The translations under genes and the position numbers were made by a program. A model generated the notes under the pieces. That model was not told the origin of the DNA, did no database searches, and was given only the letters and a program-made list of their open reading frames with translations. A stretch of 64,000 nucleotides of DNA, from contig NZ_JAMZCY010000001.1 of assembly GCF_024519285.1 (NCBI RefSeq), positions 62,001 to 126,000 on the forward strand. The letters run 5' to 3'. Below, in pieces: positions 29,508-37,112 of this stretch. Position 1 is the stretch's first letter. Every line of letters starts with the position of its first letter. The DNA is from Cohnella sp. WQ 127256. GTDB lineage: Bacteria; Bacillota; Bacilli; Paenibacillales; Paenibacillaceae.

Positions 29508-30542
29508 ATGCCGATTCGCACGATGCTGCTGATGGTAGTCTCACTTGCCTTTCTATACCTACTGTTTACGGTAGGAGCTCCGTTCTTGTTAGCGTTAGTG
29601 GCAGCTATATTTCTTGATCCACTAACCGTGCTGTTAATGGATAAGACTCGTATGAATAGATTGGCTGCCTCTACGATTACTAGCACTATGTTTACGGTTA
29701 TTTTGTTAGGCTTATTAGGGCTCATAGGAATGAAGCTTGTCGTCGAGCTTAGAGCATTTTTCGATAAACTGCCAGGCATGCTTGAGAGTGTGAGCGACTA
29801 CATAAGGGATTTGATTGAGCAAGCACAGAGGTATTCCAGTAATGGAGAAACTCCTGTGCCAGATCAATTGGAGCAGTGGGTATCTAATATTATAGGAACG
29901 CTGGGCCAACTTTCTACGAAAATATCAGGTGTGCTTTTTGGGTTTGCAACAGGAATTCCTGATTTCTTCATATTCTTTATCGTATTCTTAGTAGCTGTTT
30001 ACCTGTTCACTCTTGGTTTACCGATGATGAAAATCTCGTTTCTTTCCTTGTTTGAGGACAAATCTAAGCTGCAAGTAGAGGAAGTTCTAATTAGCTTGCG
30101 TAAGTCGGTATTCGGATTTCTTCGTGCGCAGCTATTGCTAAGCGTCATCACCTATGTGATATCATTTATAGGTCTGTTGATTATCGGAACGGGGTATCCT
30201 CTAGCTATTGCATTAGTCATTGTGGTGGTCGATATATTACCTGTACTGGGAGTGGGCTCAGCACTCATTCCTTGGGCGGTTTACCAAATTGCGATTGGTG
30301 ATGTGTATACCGGTATGGGGCTGATACTACTCTTCTTGATCATAACGATTGTTCGCAGAATTATAGAGCCGAAAATACTAGGGGATGCGGTAGGTATTGG
30401 TGCCTTGTCTGCATTGATCAGCTTGTATGTAGGGTACGAGCTTGTCGGCTTGATCGGTGTGTTCTTGGGTCCGATCGTAGTCATCGTATTCATGGCGATG
30501 CGCAAAGCGGGGCTGTTTGATTTCAAGATCAAATTTCAGTAG
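29508..30542 (+). CDS. AI-2E family permease, YtvI-like sporulation membrane protein
   Basis: This 344-residue polytopic membrane protein is of the AI-2E/PerM family: an N-terminal pair of segments, a charged middle region (LIEQAQRYSS...), and several C-terminal segments with DILPVLGVGSALIPWAVY. The length fits YtvI, which B. subtilis needs for sporulation, so this identity is likely but unproved. AGAGGGATAAGG precedes the ATG. It lies 31 nt after the CNNM gene and 22 nt before zur, suggesting one transcript. Confidence 0.8.
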   Translation: MPIRTMLLMVVSLAFLYLLFTVGAPFLLALVAAIFLDPLTVLLMDKTRMNRLAASTITSTMFTVILLGLLGLIGMKLVVELRAFFDKLPGMLESVSDYIRDLIEQAQRYSSNGETPVPDQLEQWVSNIIGTLGQLSTKISGVLFGFATGIPDFFIFFIVFLVAVYLFTLGLPMMKISFLSLFEDKSKLQVEEVLISLRKSVFGFLRAQLLLSVITYVISFIGLLIIGTGYPLAIALVIVVVDILPVLGVGSALIPWAVYQIAIGDVYTGMGLILLFLIITIVRRIIEPKILGDAVGIGALSALISLYVGYELVGLIGVFLGPIVVIVFMAMRKAGLFDFKIKFQ

Positions 30543-30564
30543 TTTAGCGGAAGGGGGTACAACG

Positions 30565-30999
30565 GTGTCAGAGCACAATTTGGGCCACGAAATGTTAGCT
30601 GCAATGACAAAAAGCGGTTGGAGAATTACGGATCAACGTAGAATGCTGGCGCAAATTTTTACCGATAATGCCGGCTACTTGTCTCCCAAAGATGTATATG
30701 ATCAGATGAGCATGAAATATCCGAGTGTAAGCTTCGATACCGTGTATCGCAATCTACGGATGCTAAGCGAGATGGGCGTTTTGGAGCAATTTTACTTTAT
30801 GGACGGCGGCTTGAAATTCAAGGGGAGCTGCGTGGATCATCACCATCATCATTTGATTTGTGTCAATTGCGAGAAGACGCTCACTTTCGAGTATTGTCCT
30901 ATGGAGCAGCAAATGGAGTTGCCTGGGCGGTACAAAATACTTAATCATCGTTTTGAGGTATATGGGATATGTGAGGAGTGCCAGGAGATCGCTACGTAA
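30565..30999 (+). CDS. zur: zinc uptake regulator Zur (Fur family)
   Basis: This 144-residue repressor would block zinc-uptake genes when zinc is high. The N-terminal winged helix (ITDQRRMLAQIF and SFDTVYRNLRML) is followed by the metal domain with DHHHHHLICVNCEKT, a second Cys pair in GICEECQE, and CPMEQQ. These match B. subtilis Zur more closely than Fur or PerR. GTG 30565 has AAGGGGG 7 nt upstream; an ATG 48 nt earlier has none. Fur or PerR identity is a lesser possibility. Confidence 0.85.
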   Translation: MSEHNLGHEMLAAMTKSGWRITDQRRMLAQIFTDNAGYLSPKDVYDQMSMKYPSVSFDTVYRNLRMLSEMGVLEQFYFMDGGLKFKGSCVDHHHHHLICVNCEKTLTFEYCPMEQQMELPGRYKILNHRFEVYGICEECQEIAT

Positions 31000-31025
31000 T
31001 TGAAGTAGGATTGCTGGATTAATAT

Positions 31026-31070
31026 AAAAAAAGCAGGCCCTCATAATTGAGGATCTGCTTTTTTTGTTTC
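31026..31070. terminator. bidirectional terminator between zur and ssuB
   Basis: AAAAAAGCAG-CCTCA pairs with TGAGG-CTGCTTTTTTT in the middle of convergent genes; both flanks are suitable. Confidence 0.85.
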
Positions 31071-31085
31071 TCAAACCCTTCTGTC

Positions 31086-31895
31086 TTACATGCGTTCTAG
31101 TAGCGATTCCCGCAAGTAGGCATACTCTTTACTTTTGCGCAAAGATGAGGTGCTGCCACCGTCCTCAAAAATAGGGTTAAGCATATCTGTCCCAATAATA
31201 CCTGGAGATTGATTCATTACAATAATTCGCGTGCCTAACAATAAAGCTTCGTCTACGTCATGGGTGATGAAGAAGATCGTACGACGATGCTGTTTCCATA
31301 TGGACTTAAGAAACGTTTGCAAGCTTTCCCTAGTAATCGCATCTAATGCACCAAAGGGCTCATCCATTAGCATTATTCGGGGTTCTGTTGCTAGTGTTCG
31401 TGCAATTGCAGCCCGTTGCTTCATCCCTCCAGATAGCTGGTAAGGCAAGTAGTGCATATAAGGTTCTAAGCCGACTCTAGCGATGATTTCTGAGGAAATG
31501 GCTTTACGTTCTGGTTTAGGAACCCGCTTCATTTTCAACCCGAATTCAACATTTTTCTGGACACTGAGCCAAGGGAAGAGATTGGCGTGTTGGAATACGA
31601 CCCCTATCTCTGCATTGGGAGCTATACGAGACTCGCCGAGTACATGGACAGTTCCGGTCGAAGGCTGCTCGTAGCCGGCGAGAATGCGCAGCAAAGATGT
31701 TTTCCCACAACCCGAGGAGCCAAGAACTGCGACGAATTCTTGCTCGCGAATGTCCAAGCTGATCTGGTTTAGCACTTGCTTAGCGTGCTTCCCGGATCCA
31801 TAAGTCAATGACAGATCCTTCAGTTCGATGAGAATGTTCCCGTCTGATGGGTGAGATTCATGCTGAAGTTCGAGCTCTGGGATAGAGAGTGCCAT
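31086..31895 (-). CDS. ssuB: aliphatic sulfonate ABC transporter ATP-binding protein SsuB
   Basis: This 269-residue ABC ATPase energises sulfonate import. Walker A is GSSGCGKTS, the signature is LSGGMKQRAAIARTL, and Walker B is LMDEPFGALD, with a QHANLFPW Q-loop. The NitT/TauB/SsuB grouping follows from the neighbouring binding protein, permease and monooxygenase. GAGGAGG lies upstream of the ATG. It is the last gene of the minus-strand ssuDCAB operon. Confidence 0.92.
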   Translation of the reverse strand: MALSIPELELQHESHPSDGNILIELKDLSLTYGSGKHAKQVLNQISLDIREQEFVAVLGSSGCGKTSLLRILAGYEQPSTGTVHVLGESRIAPNAEIGVVFQHANLFPWLSVQKNVEFGLKMKRVPKPERKAISSEIIARVGLEPYMHYLPYQLSGGMKQRAAIARTLATEPRIMLMDEPFGALDAITRESLQTFLKSIWKQHRRTIFFITHDVDEALLLGTRIIVMNQSPGIIGTDMLNPIFEDGGSTSSLRKSKEYAYLRESLLERM

Positions 31896-31910
31896 GAGAT
31901 GAGCCTCCTC

Positions 31911-32948
31911 TTATTTCAATGCTTCCTGACGGACCGCATCCTGGAAAACCTTCAATTCAGGTGCAGCTGGAATTTGCTTCTGATCGACCAGAAATTGTGC
32001 GGTCTGGAGAAGAACGTCTGCAAACCCGCTTTCGTCTTTTTTGCTTCCCAAGTATTTAGCATCGCGTTGTTCTTCGGATGTTAACCATACGAGCTGTTTC
32101 GTTTGAGCAAGTGCATCCTTCTCATCGGTACTTAGTACGGCTGCTAGTGCTTTGGCCGCTTCTTCTGGCTTGTCGCGATACTGCTTAACAGCTTCGTCAA
32201 GAACGGCAACATAGCTTTTCACGAAATCGGGATAGTCATCGGCAAATTTCGTACGGACAACGCCAACGTCTGCGGTAATAATACCTTTGTCCGCTAATTG
32301 CTGCGCAGTAATGAGAACGGAACCGTCTTCTGCTATCAGCTTGGCGAGGATTGGATTCCATAGGAATGCACCATCAATGTCTTTACGTTGCCATGCAGCG
32401 AGGATATCTTGCGGCTGGAGATCAAGTATCGTTACCGTGGCTGGATCTACACCTTCAGATTTAAGTGCAGATAACAGACTGAAGTGGGCAGTGGACCCAA
32501 ACGGGACGGCTACCTTTTTGCCAGCAAGGTCTTTAAGGCTCTTAATGTTCGAGGAATTACGAACAGCTAGGGATTCCGCTTCTCCAATAATATCGTGAAT
32601 GAAATACACCTGGTACGGAAGCTTATTCGCAACGCCAATCGCGACTGGAACGGAGCCTGCTAATCCGAGATCAATCCCGCCAGCGGCGATGGCCGTATTC
32701 ACGTCCCGGCCGGAATCAAATGCTTTCCAAGTGATTTTCGTATTCGGGAACTTCTTCTCTGCGAGACCCTGCGTCTTGACGAGCAATTCTGCATTTGGAA
32801 TCACTTGATAGCCAATCGTTACTTCTTTCGGAGTGTTACCAGCGCTATCTGAGTTTTTGGATCCACAGGCAACGAGTAAAACAGATAGGGAAACGATAAG
32901 TGCAAGTGTTGCGATCAAGCTTTTACCTTGGAATTTGGCTGTTAACAT
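31911..32948 (-). CDS. ssuA: aliphatic sulfonate ABC transporter substrate-binding lipoprotein SsuA
   Basis: This 345-residue lipoprotein captures aliphatic sulfonates outside the membrane. The signal is a hydrophobic run ending in LLVACGS (lipobox), followed by the NMT1/SsuA-type domain with IGYQVIPNAELLVKTQG and PFGSTAHFSLLSAL. ATG 32948 has GATGAGGT 8 nt upstream; a further ATG 15 nt earlier lacks good spacing. It lies between permease and ATPase in the operon. Confidence 0.92.
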   Translation of the reverse strand: MLTAKFQGKSLIATLALIVSLSVLLVACGSKNSDSAGNTPKEVTIGYQVIPNAELLVKTQGLAEKKFPNTKITWKAFDSGRDVNTAIAAGGIDLGLAGSVPVAIGVANKLPYQVYFIHDIIGEAESLAVRNSSNIKSLKDLAGKKVAVPFGSTAHFSLLSALKSEGVDPATVTILDLQPQDILAAWQRKDIDGAFLWNPILAKLIAEDGSVLITAQQLADKGIITADVGVVRTKFADDYPDFVKSYVAVLDEAVKQYRDKPEEAAKALAAVLSTDEKDALAQTKQLVWLTSEEQRDAKYLGSKKDESGFADVLLQTAQFLVDQKQIPAAPELKVFQDAVRQEALK

Positions 32949-32976
32949 TTGAAATGACCTCATCTCTCATTTTCGA

Positions 32977-33744
32977 TTATTCCTTGCCTTTCCATGGAAC
33001 GCGGTTGTATTCGAGCCATCGGATGAGTACGTCGATAAGTATTGCAATCAGCCCCATTAGAATGATGCCGACAAAAATGATATCGCTCCGTAGAAACTTA
33101 CTTGCATCAAGCACCATCCACCCCATCCCGGATACAGCCGCGATCATTTCAGCAGCGACCAATGTCGTATATGTTATACCAATGGAAGTGCGGATACCGG
33201 TGAACAGATCTGGCAACGTAGAAGGAAAGATCACATGAGCGAAAATATCCCACTGGTTTGCTCCAAGCGATCGAGCACCGTTTATTCTGTCGCGAGGTAC
33301 TTTGGATACTCCAGAAACAACGGATAAGTAGAGAGGTGCAAATGCAGCGAGTGCGAGAAGTGCAATCTTGGATGCGTCACCGATTCCTAGCCATAACACG
33401 AGTAGCGTGTAATAGGCCAACGGGGGAAGCGGGCGATAAAATTCGATGAAGGGATCGATCAGTGCCCGTACTTTAGCAAAGTAACCGCTGAGTAAACCAA
33501 GAGGAATCGCAATTAATAGCGCTATTGCAAAAGCAATGCCTAATCTCTTGAGACTTTGACCGATATGAAGGAGAAGGGAACTGCCCTTGTAGCCGTCGTG
33601 AATGACTTCTAAGAAGGCTTTCCACACAGCAATCGGAGTAGGGAGGAACAAGGAACTGACAGCTCCGCTAACGCTAACGATCCACCAGGCCGCAATAACT
33701 GCAAGCACTGCTATCGTTGAAATTCCGAGGTTGCGTAAGTTCAT
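32977..33744 (-). CDS. ssuC: aliphatic sulfonate ABC transporter permease SsuC
   Basis: This 255-residue membrane protein has about six segments and the EAA-like loop (INGARSLGANQWDIFAHVIFPSTLP) that contacts the ATPase. The FYRPLPPLAYYTLLVLWLGIGD segment is typical of SsuC/TauC. ATG 33744 has GAGAGGAG 9 nt upstream; a TTG 24 nt earlier has none. It lies between ssuD and ssuA with short gaps. Confidence 0.93.
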   Translation of the reverse strand: MNLRNLGISTIAVLAVIAAWWIVSVSGAVSSLFLPTPIAVWKAFLEVIHDGYKGSSLLLHIGQSLKRLGIAFAIALLIAIPLGLLSGYFAKVRALIDPFIEFYRPLPPLAYYTLLVLWLGIGDASKIALLALAAFAPLYLSVVSGVSKVPRDRINGARSLGANQWDIFAHVIFPSTLPDLFTGIRTSIGITYTTLVAAEMIAAVSGMGWMVLDASKFLRSDIIFVGIILMGLIAILIDVLIRWLEYNRVPWKGKE

Positions 33745-33780
33745 GAGCTTCAACTCCTCTCGTTCCAATTGAAACGGCGT

Positions 33781-34923
33781 CTAACGTGTGCTGGACGTTG
33801 GAAAATGCTCATAAGCGACGATCTCCCCTGCGGCAGCTTGTGCTTGCTGCTTACTTGTCGAAGGAATCGATAATTTCCTCGGTAATAATGGAAACAAAAG
33901 CTCCGCAACTCTGTGAGCCTCCTCAAGATGAGGGTAGCCGGAGAGAATGAAGGTTTCGATGCCAAGGTCGGCATACTCTTGAATCCTTTCGGCAACCTGC
34001 ACAGGGCTACCAACGAGAGCGGTTCCTGCTCCCCCACGAGCCAATCCAATCCCAGCCCACAAATTCGGGCTAATGACGAGATTGGAGCGATCTCCTCCAT
34101 GTAATTCAGTCATACGACGTTGACCGTGCGAATCCATTCTTGCGTAAACCTTCTGCGCTTTAGCTATCGTTTCATCATCCAGGTAGCGAATTAAATCGTC
34201 TGCAGCCTCCCAGGCTTCCTGCTCCGTCTCCCTTACAATGATGTGCAGTCGGATACCGAAACGAAGCTTCTTGCCGACCAGAGCAGCTTGCTCTCTAATC
34301 GCTTGGATCTTTTCCTTTACTTGCTCTGGCGGTTCCCCCCAAGTTAAATAGACATCACAATGTTTAATGGCTACATCGATCCCCGCAGGAGATGATCCTC
34401 CAAAGAAAAGAGGGGGATGTGGCTGTTGAACGGGTGGATAAAATACTTTAGCACCGGTAACCTGCAGATGCTCTCCGGCAAAGTCGACGAATTCACCATT
34501 TAACGTTTGGCGCCAAATGTGTAGAAATTCATCACTTAGTTCATAACGTGCACCATGATCGAGATATATTCCATCTCCTTCAAGCTCCTCGGGGTCACCA
34601 CCCGTTACGACATTAACAAGTAGCCTTCCTTCGGAAGCACGGTCGAAAGCCGATGCCATTCTCGCCGCGAGTGTCGGAGACATGAGGCCAGGTCTGACCG
34701 CAATGAGAAATTTCAATCGCTTTGTAAACGGCATGAGCGTTGACGCGACAACCCAAGCGTCCTCACAAGCTCTACCTGTCGGTAGAAGCGCCCCGTCGTA
34801 ACCAAGATCATCAATAGCGGTTGCAATCTGTTTGAGATAAGCGGGGGTTACTGCTCTTGCGCCTCGGTTCGTACCGATGTGGCGACCATCTCCGTAAGTT
34901 GGAAAAAACCAAAACAATTCCAT
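33781..34923 (-). CDS. ssuD: FMNH2-dependent alkanesulfonate monooxygenase SsuD
   Basis: This 380-residue flavin-dependent enzyme splits sulfite from alkanesulfonates to provide sulfur. It has the luciferase-like barrel with the starts [14 protein letters not shown] and the [19 protein letters not shown] and [12 protein letters not shown] motifs of SsuD. Length fits (about 380). ATG 34923 has GAGAGGAAA upstream; the TTG or ATG further up lacks one. It is the first gene of the operon, 150 nt after a promoter. No flavin reductase (ssuE) is seen. Confidence 0.93.
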   Translation of the reverse strand: MELFWFFPTYGDGRHIGTNRGARAVTPAYLKQIATAIDDLGYDGALLPTGRACEDAWVVASTLMPFTKRLKFLIAVRPGLMSPTLAARMASAFDRASEGRLLVNVVTGGDPEELEGDGIYLDHGARYELSDEFLHIWRQTLNGEFVDFAGEHLQVTGAKVFYPPVQQPHPPLFFGGSSPAGIDVAIKHCDVYLTWGEPPEQVKEKIQAIREQAALVGKKLRFGIRLHIIVRETEQEAWEAADDLIRYLDDETIAKAQKVYARMDSHGQRRMTELHGGDRSNLVISPNLWAGIGLARGGAGTALVGSPVQVAERIQEYADLGIETFILSGYPHLEEAHRVAELLFPLLPRKLSIPSTSKQQAQAAAGEIVAYEHFPTSSTR

Positions 34924-34987
34924 GAGGTTTTCCTCTCTTTTCGTTAAAATGTGATATTCCAATAGGTGAAATGGGTTTAACGGGTAT

Positions 34988-35038
34988 AAAAAAAGATTTA
35001 CCCTAGACGAGTCTCTAAAGCACTCGTAGGATAAATCT
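34988..35038 (-). terminator. leader terminator of the ssu operon
   Basis: On the minus strand AGATTTA-CCTA-GAGT pairs with ACTC-TAGG-TAAATCT around a short loop and is followed by TTTTTTTATACC. It lies between the promoter and the ssuD start, so it can attenuate the operon. The transcript before it is about 35-40 nt, too short for an S-box or T-box. Confidence 0.7.
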
Positions 35039-35075
35039 CCAGTTATCTGGTCGATTCAATATGATTTATGAGAAG

Positions 35076-35111
35076 ATACTACCAATAAATTCCGACTAAG
35101 TCAATCGGAAT
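35076..35111 (-). promoter_or_regulatory. ssu operon sigma-A promoter with operator-like dyad
   Basis: On the minus strand: TTGACT (35099-35104), a 17-nt spacer, TAGTAT (35076-35081). A perfect 7-bp inverted repeat ATTCCGA/TCGGAAT (35089-35111) spans the -35. A sulfur regulator such as CymR is a plausible binder; this is inferred. Confidence 0.65.
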
Positions 35112-35225
35112 ATTGTTTAATGAAAAAATAATAGCAGTTGTACATGCTGCTCGACATAGGCTATAAGCGGAGATAATTAGGTGCTGCTCATCAAATGATT
35201 TAACTTCAGAGGAGGTAGAACTCGC

Positions 35226-35459
35226 ATGTATGATGCCCAGTGGCGAGATTATATGCCGTATGTCAGTCCCAACGACCCCTGTCCCCCTATTCGTGTGAAG
35301 TGGTACATTGTGCCGCCGAATCAGTTTATTACTTTTCAGCCGATGAATTTACCACAATATTCGTTAGAAGAAGCTTTGCGAAGAGGCACGTTATGGCCTG
35401 CGCTTTATAGTCCTTATCCTTCAAGGCGTTCAGCTAAAGGGGGCAAGGGAAATGGTTGA
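35226..35459 (+). CDS. cotJA: spore coat protein CotJA
   Basis: This 77-residue protein has the proline-rich CotJA pattern (YVSPNDPCPP, FQPMNLPQYSLEEALRRGTLWPALYSPY). It is part of the spore coat in B. subtilis and is needed with CotJC. GAGGAGGTAG precedes the ATG. The 8-nt overlap with cotJB is typical. Upstream 35112-35225 I see no confident sigma-E promoter. Sporulation-specific expression is inferred from the family. Confidence 0.93.
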   Translation: MYDAQWRDYMPYVSPNDPCPPIRVKWYIVPPNQFITFQPMNLPQYSLEEALRRGTLWPALYSPYPSRRSAKGGKGNG

Positions 35460-35823
35460 TCGATTCGATCGGGATGAACGCAATGACCGGAATTACCAAA
35501 ATGATCGTAACGAACGTAATGATCGTAACGAACGTAATGAGCAAAGCAAGAAGGCGCAAGATAACATGCGGGGAGATGAAGCTTACTGCACGGAGCTTCT
35601 GGAGCTTCAGAAGGTGGATTTCGCTCTTGTAGAACTCACGCTATATTTGGACACACACCCTACGGACATGCAAGCTGTACAGCAGTTTAACCAGTTGGCG
35701 CAACGTAGACAACAATTAGCGAATGAATTTGAAATGAAGTATGGACCTTTACTGCAATATGGTCATAGCTATAGCCGATTTCCATGGCAATGGGTCGATA
35801 GCCCTTGGCCGTGGCAAGTTTAG
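35452..35823 (+). CDS. cotJB: spore coat protein CotJB with N-terminal extension
   Basis: This 123-residue protein has a normal CotJB domain from about residue 42 (YCTELLELQKVDFALVELTLYLDTHPTDMQAVQQFNQL and a C-terminal WQWVDSPWPWQV). The first about 40 residues are extra: a low-complexity charged stretch of DRNERND repeats. CotJB is normally about 87 residues. The start overlaps cotJA and the ribosome site lies within it (GGGGGCAAGGGAA). It is the middle gene of cotJABC. Confidence 0.92.
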   Translation: MVDRFDRDERNDRNYQNDRNERNDRNERNEQSKKAQDNMRGDEAYCTELLELQKVDFALVELTLYLDTHPTDMQAVQQFNQLAQRRQQLANEFEMKYGPLLQYGHSYSRFPWQWVDSPWPWQV

Positions 35824-35838
35824 AAGGGGGCTGATCGA

Positions 35839-36408
35839 ATGTGGATTTATGAGAAAAAGCTGCAATATCCCGTTAGAGTAAGTAAGTGTGACCCCCGTAT
35901 GGCACGTTACTTGGTTGAGCAATACGGCGGCGCGGATGGGGAGCTGTCCGCGGCTTTACGCTATTTGAATCAACGCTACACGATTCCAGACAAAGTCATC
36001 GGATTATTAACAGACATAGGAACCGAGGAATTTGCCCATCTTGAAATGATTGCGACGATGATCTATAAGCTGACGAAGGATGCAACCCCAGAACAATTAG
36101 AGGTAGCTGGACTTGGAGCTAATTTCGTCAGTCATGATGGGGCGATGTTCTATAATAACGCTGCTGGAGTGCCCTGGACAGCTTCTTATATCGGAACCAA
36201 AGGCGATCCAATCGCAGATCTCTATGAAGACATCGCAGCTGAAGAGAAAGCAAGAGCGACGTATCAGTGGCTAATCGATTTTACGGATGATGTTGATCTC
36301 CAAGACAGCTTGAGGTTTCTTCGTGAGCGTGAAATTATACATTCCCTAAGGTTCAAGGAAGCGGTAGAAATACTTAAGGTAGACAGGGATCAGAAGAAGG
36401 TGTACTAA
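35839..36408 (+). CDS. cotJC: spore coat protein CotJC, manganese catalase family
   Basis: This 189-residue protein is a manganese-catalase-type coat protein. The metal ligands can be seen in GADGELSAALRYLNQR, GTEEFAHLEMI and EEKARATYQWLIDF with the C-terminal EREIIHSLRFKEAVE. It may decompose peroxide in the coat. AAGGGGG precedes the ATG. It closes the cotJABC operon and is followed by a stem-loop. Confidence 0.94.
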   Translation: MWIYEKKLQYPVRVSKCDPRMARYLVEQYGGADGELSAALRYLNQRYTIPDKVIGLLTDIGTEEFAHLEMIATMIYKLTKDATPEQLEVAGLGANFVSHDGAMFYNNAAGVPWTASYIGTKGDPIADLYEDIAAEEKARATYQWLIDFTDDVDLQDSLRFLREREIIHSLRFKEAVEILKVDRDQKKVY

Positions 36409-36440
36409 AGCTTAAGTAGCTAGGGATATGTCTGTAAGCC

Positions 36441-36478
36441 ATAACCTGTTCCGGCGTCTGTTACTCGGAGCAGGTTAT
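36441..36478 (+). other. stem-loop after cotJC
   Basis: ATAACCTG-TCCG pairs with CGGA-CAGGTTAT around a loop. It lacks a T-run, so it could be a weak terminator or mRNA-end structure. Confidence 0.45.
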
Positions 36479-36508
36479 TCATGATTCGCGACGCTTCCAT
36501 AATTAGGA

Positions 36509-36533
36509 GGAACTTTCCAACCGCGAAAGCGTA
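36509..36533 (+). promoter_or_regulatory. sigma-W-type promoter for yuaF-floT
   Basis: GGAAC (36509-36513), 16 nt, CGTA (36530-36533), which fits the sigma-W pattern AAC-N16-CGTA. In B. subtilis the homologous yuaF-yuaG-yuaI operon is under sigma-W, which supports the call. Confidence 0.7.
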
Positions 36534-36575
36534 TAACCTTTTAGAATCATTTTCCACTTAGAGAGGAGGTACAAC

Positions 36576-37076
36576 GTGGAAACTTTAATGTTAGTATTGT
36601 TCGGGATCGGAGTCGGTTACGCTATTCTTACTGCTGTCGTCGGTGATTTGTTTGGGTTAGAAATCCATGCAGGAGAGCTTCCGTTCTTATCTCCGACGAT
36701 TATTGCCACCTTCTTAACTGTTTTTGGCGGTATAGGTTATATGCTCTTACATAATACCGAGTGGTCAGCATTTCCAATTGCAGGCTTGTCCTTACTAGTT
36801 GGTCTTGGAGTTTCATCGGCAGTTCTCTTCCTCGTCGTGATCCCTCTGTATGCCGCTCAGAAAGGAACGGCGCTCTCATCGAAGGCGATGATTGGCCTTG
36901 AAGCTAAGGTGATAACCTCTATCGAGGCACAGCGCTTGGGCGAAATCGTATATGAACAAGGCGGTACCAGACTTAGCGCTCCAGCTAAAGCGTTGGAGGA
37001 TATCGTTATCCCACAGGGTACTCAAGTTAGAATATTGGATGAAATGGCTGGCACATTCATCGTAGAAAAGTGTTAA
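36576..37076 (+). CDS. NfeD-like membrane protein YuaF
   Basis: This 166-residue protein has four membrane segments (up to about residue 105) and a C-terminal OB-fold NfeD domain (ALSSKAMIGLEAKVITSIEAQRLGEIVYEQGGTR). In B. subtilis YuaF is encoded with flotillin FloT and affects membrane organisation. GTG start with GAGAGGAGGT just before it. It is 37 nt upstream of the flotillin gene and behind a sigma-W-type promoter. Confidence 0.88.
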   Translation: METLMLVLFGIGVGYAILTAVVGDLFGLEIHAGELPFLSPTIIATFLTVFGGIGYMLLHNTEWSAFPIAGLSLLVGLGVSSAVLFLVVIPLYAAQKGTALSSKAMIGLEAKVITSIEAQRLGEIVYEQGGTRLSAPAKALEDIVIPQGTQVRILDEMAGTFIVEKC

Positions 37077-37112
37077 ATATATTTCTAATTCTACATAGAG
37101 AGGAAGATTTCA

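Noticed and set aside
34988..35110. S-box or T-box before ssuD
   Set aside because: The leader upstream of the terminator is only about 35-40 nt, too short for either, and lacks their conserved boxes.
35112..35225. Sigma-E or sigma-K promoter before cotJA
   Set aside because: A CATAggcTA -10 is present, but the AC of a -35 is at the wrong spacing (11 nt) and no sigma-E -35 fits.
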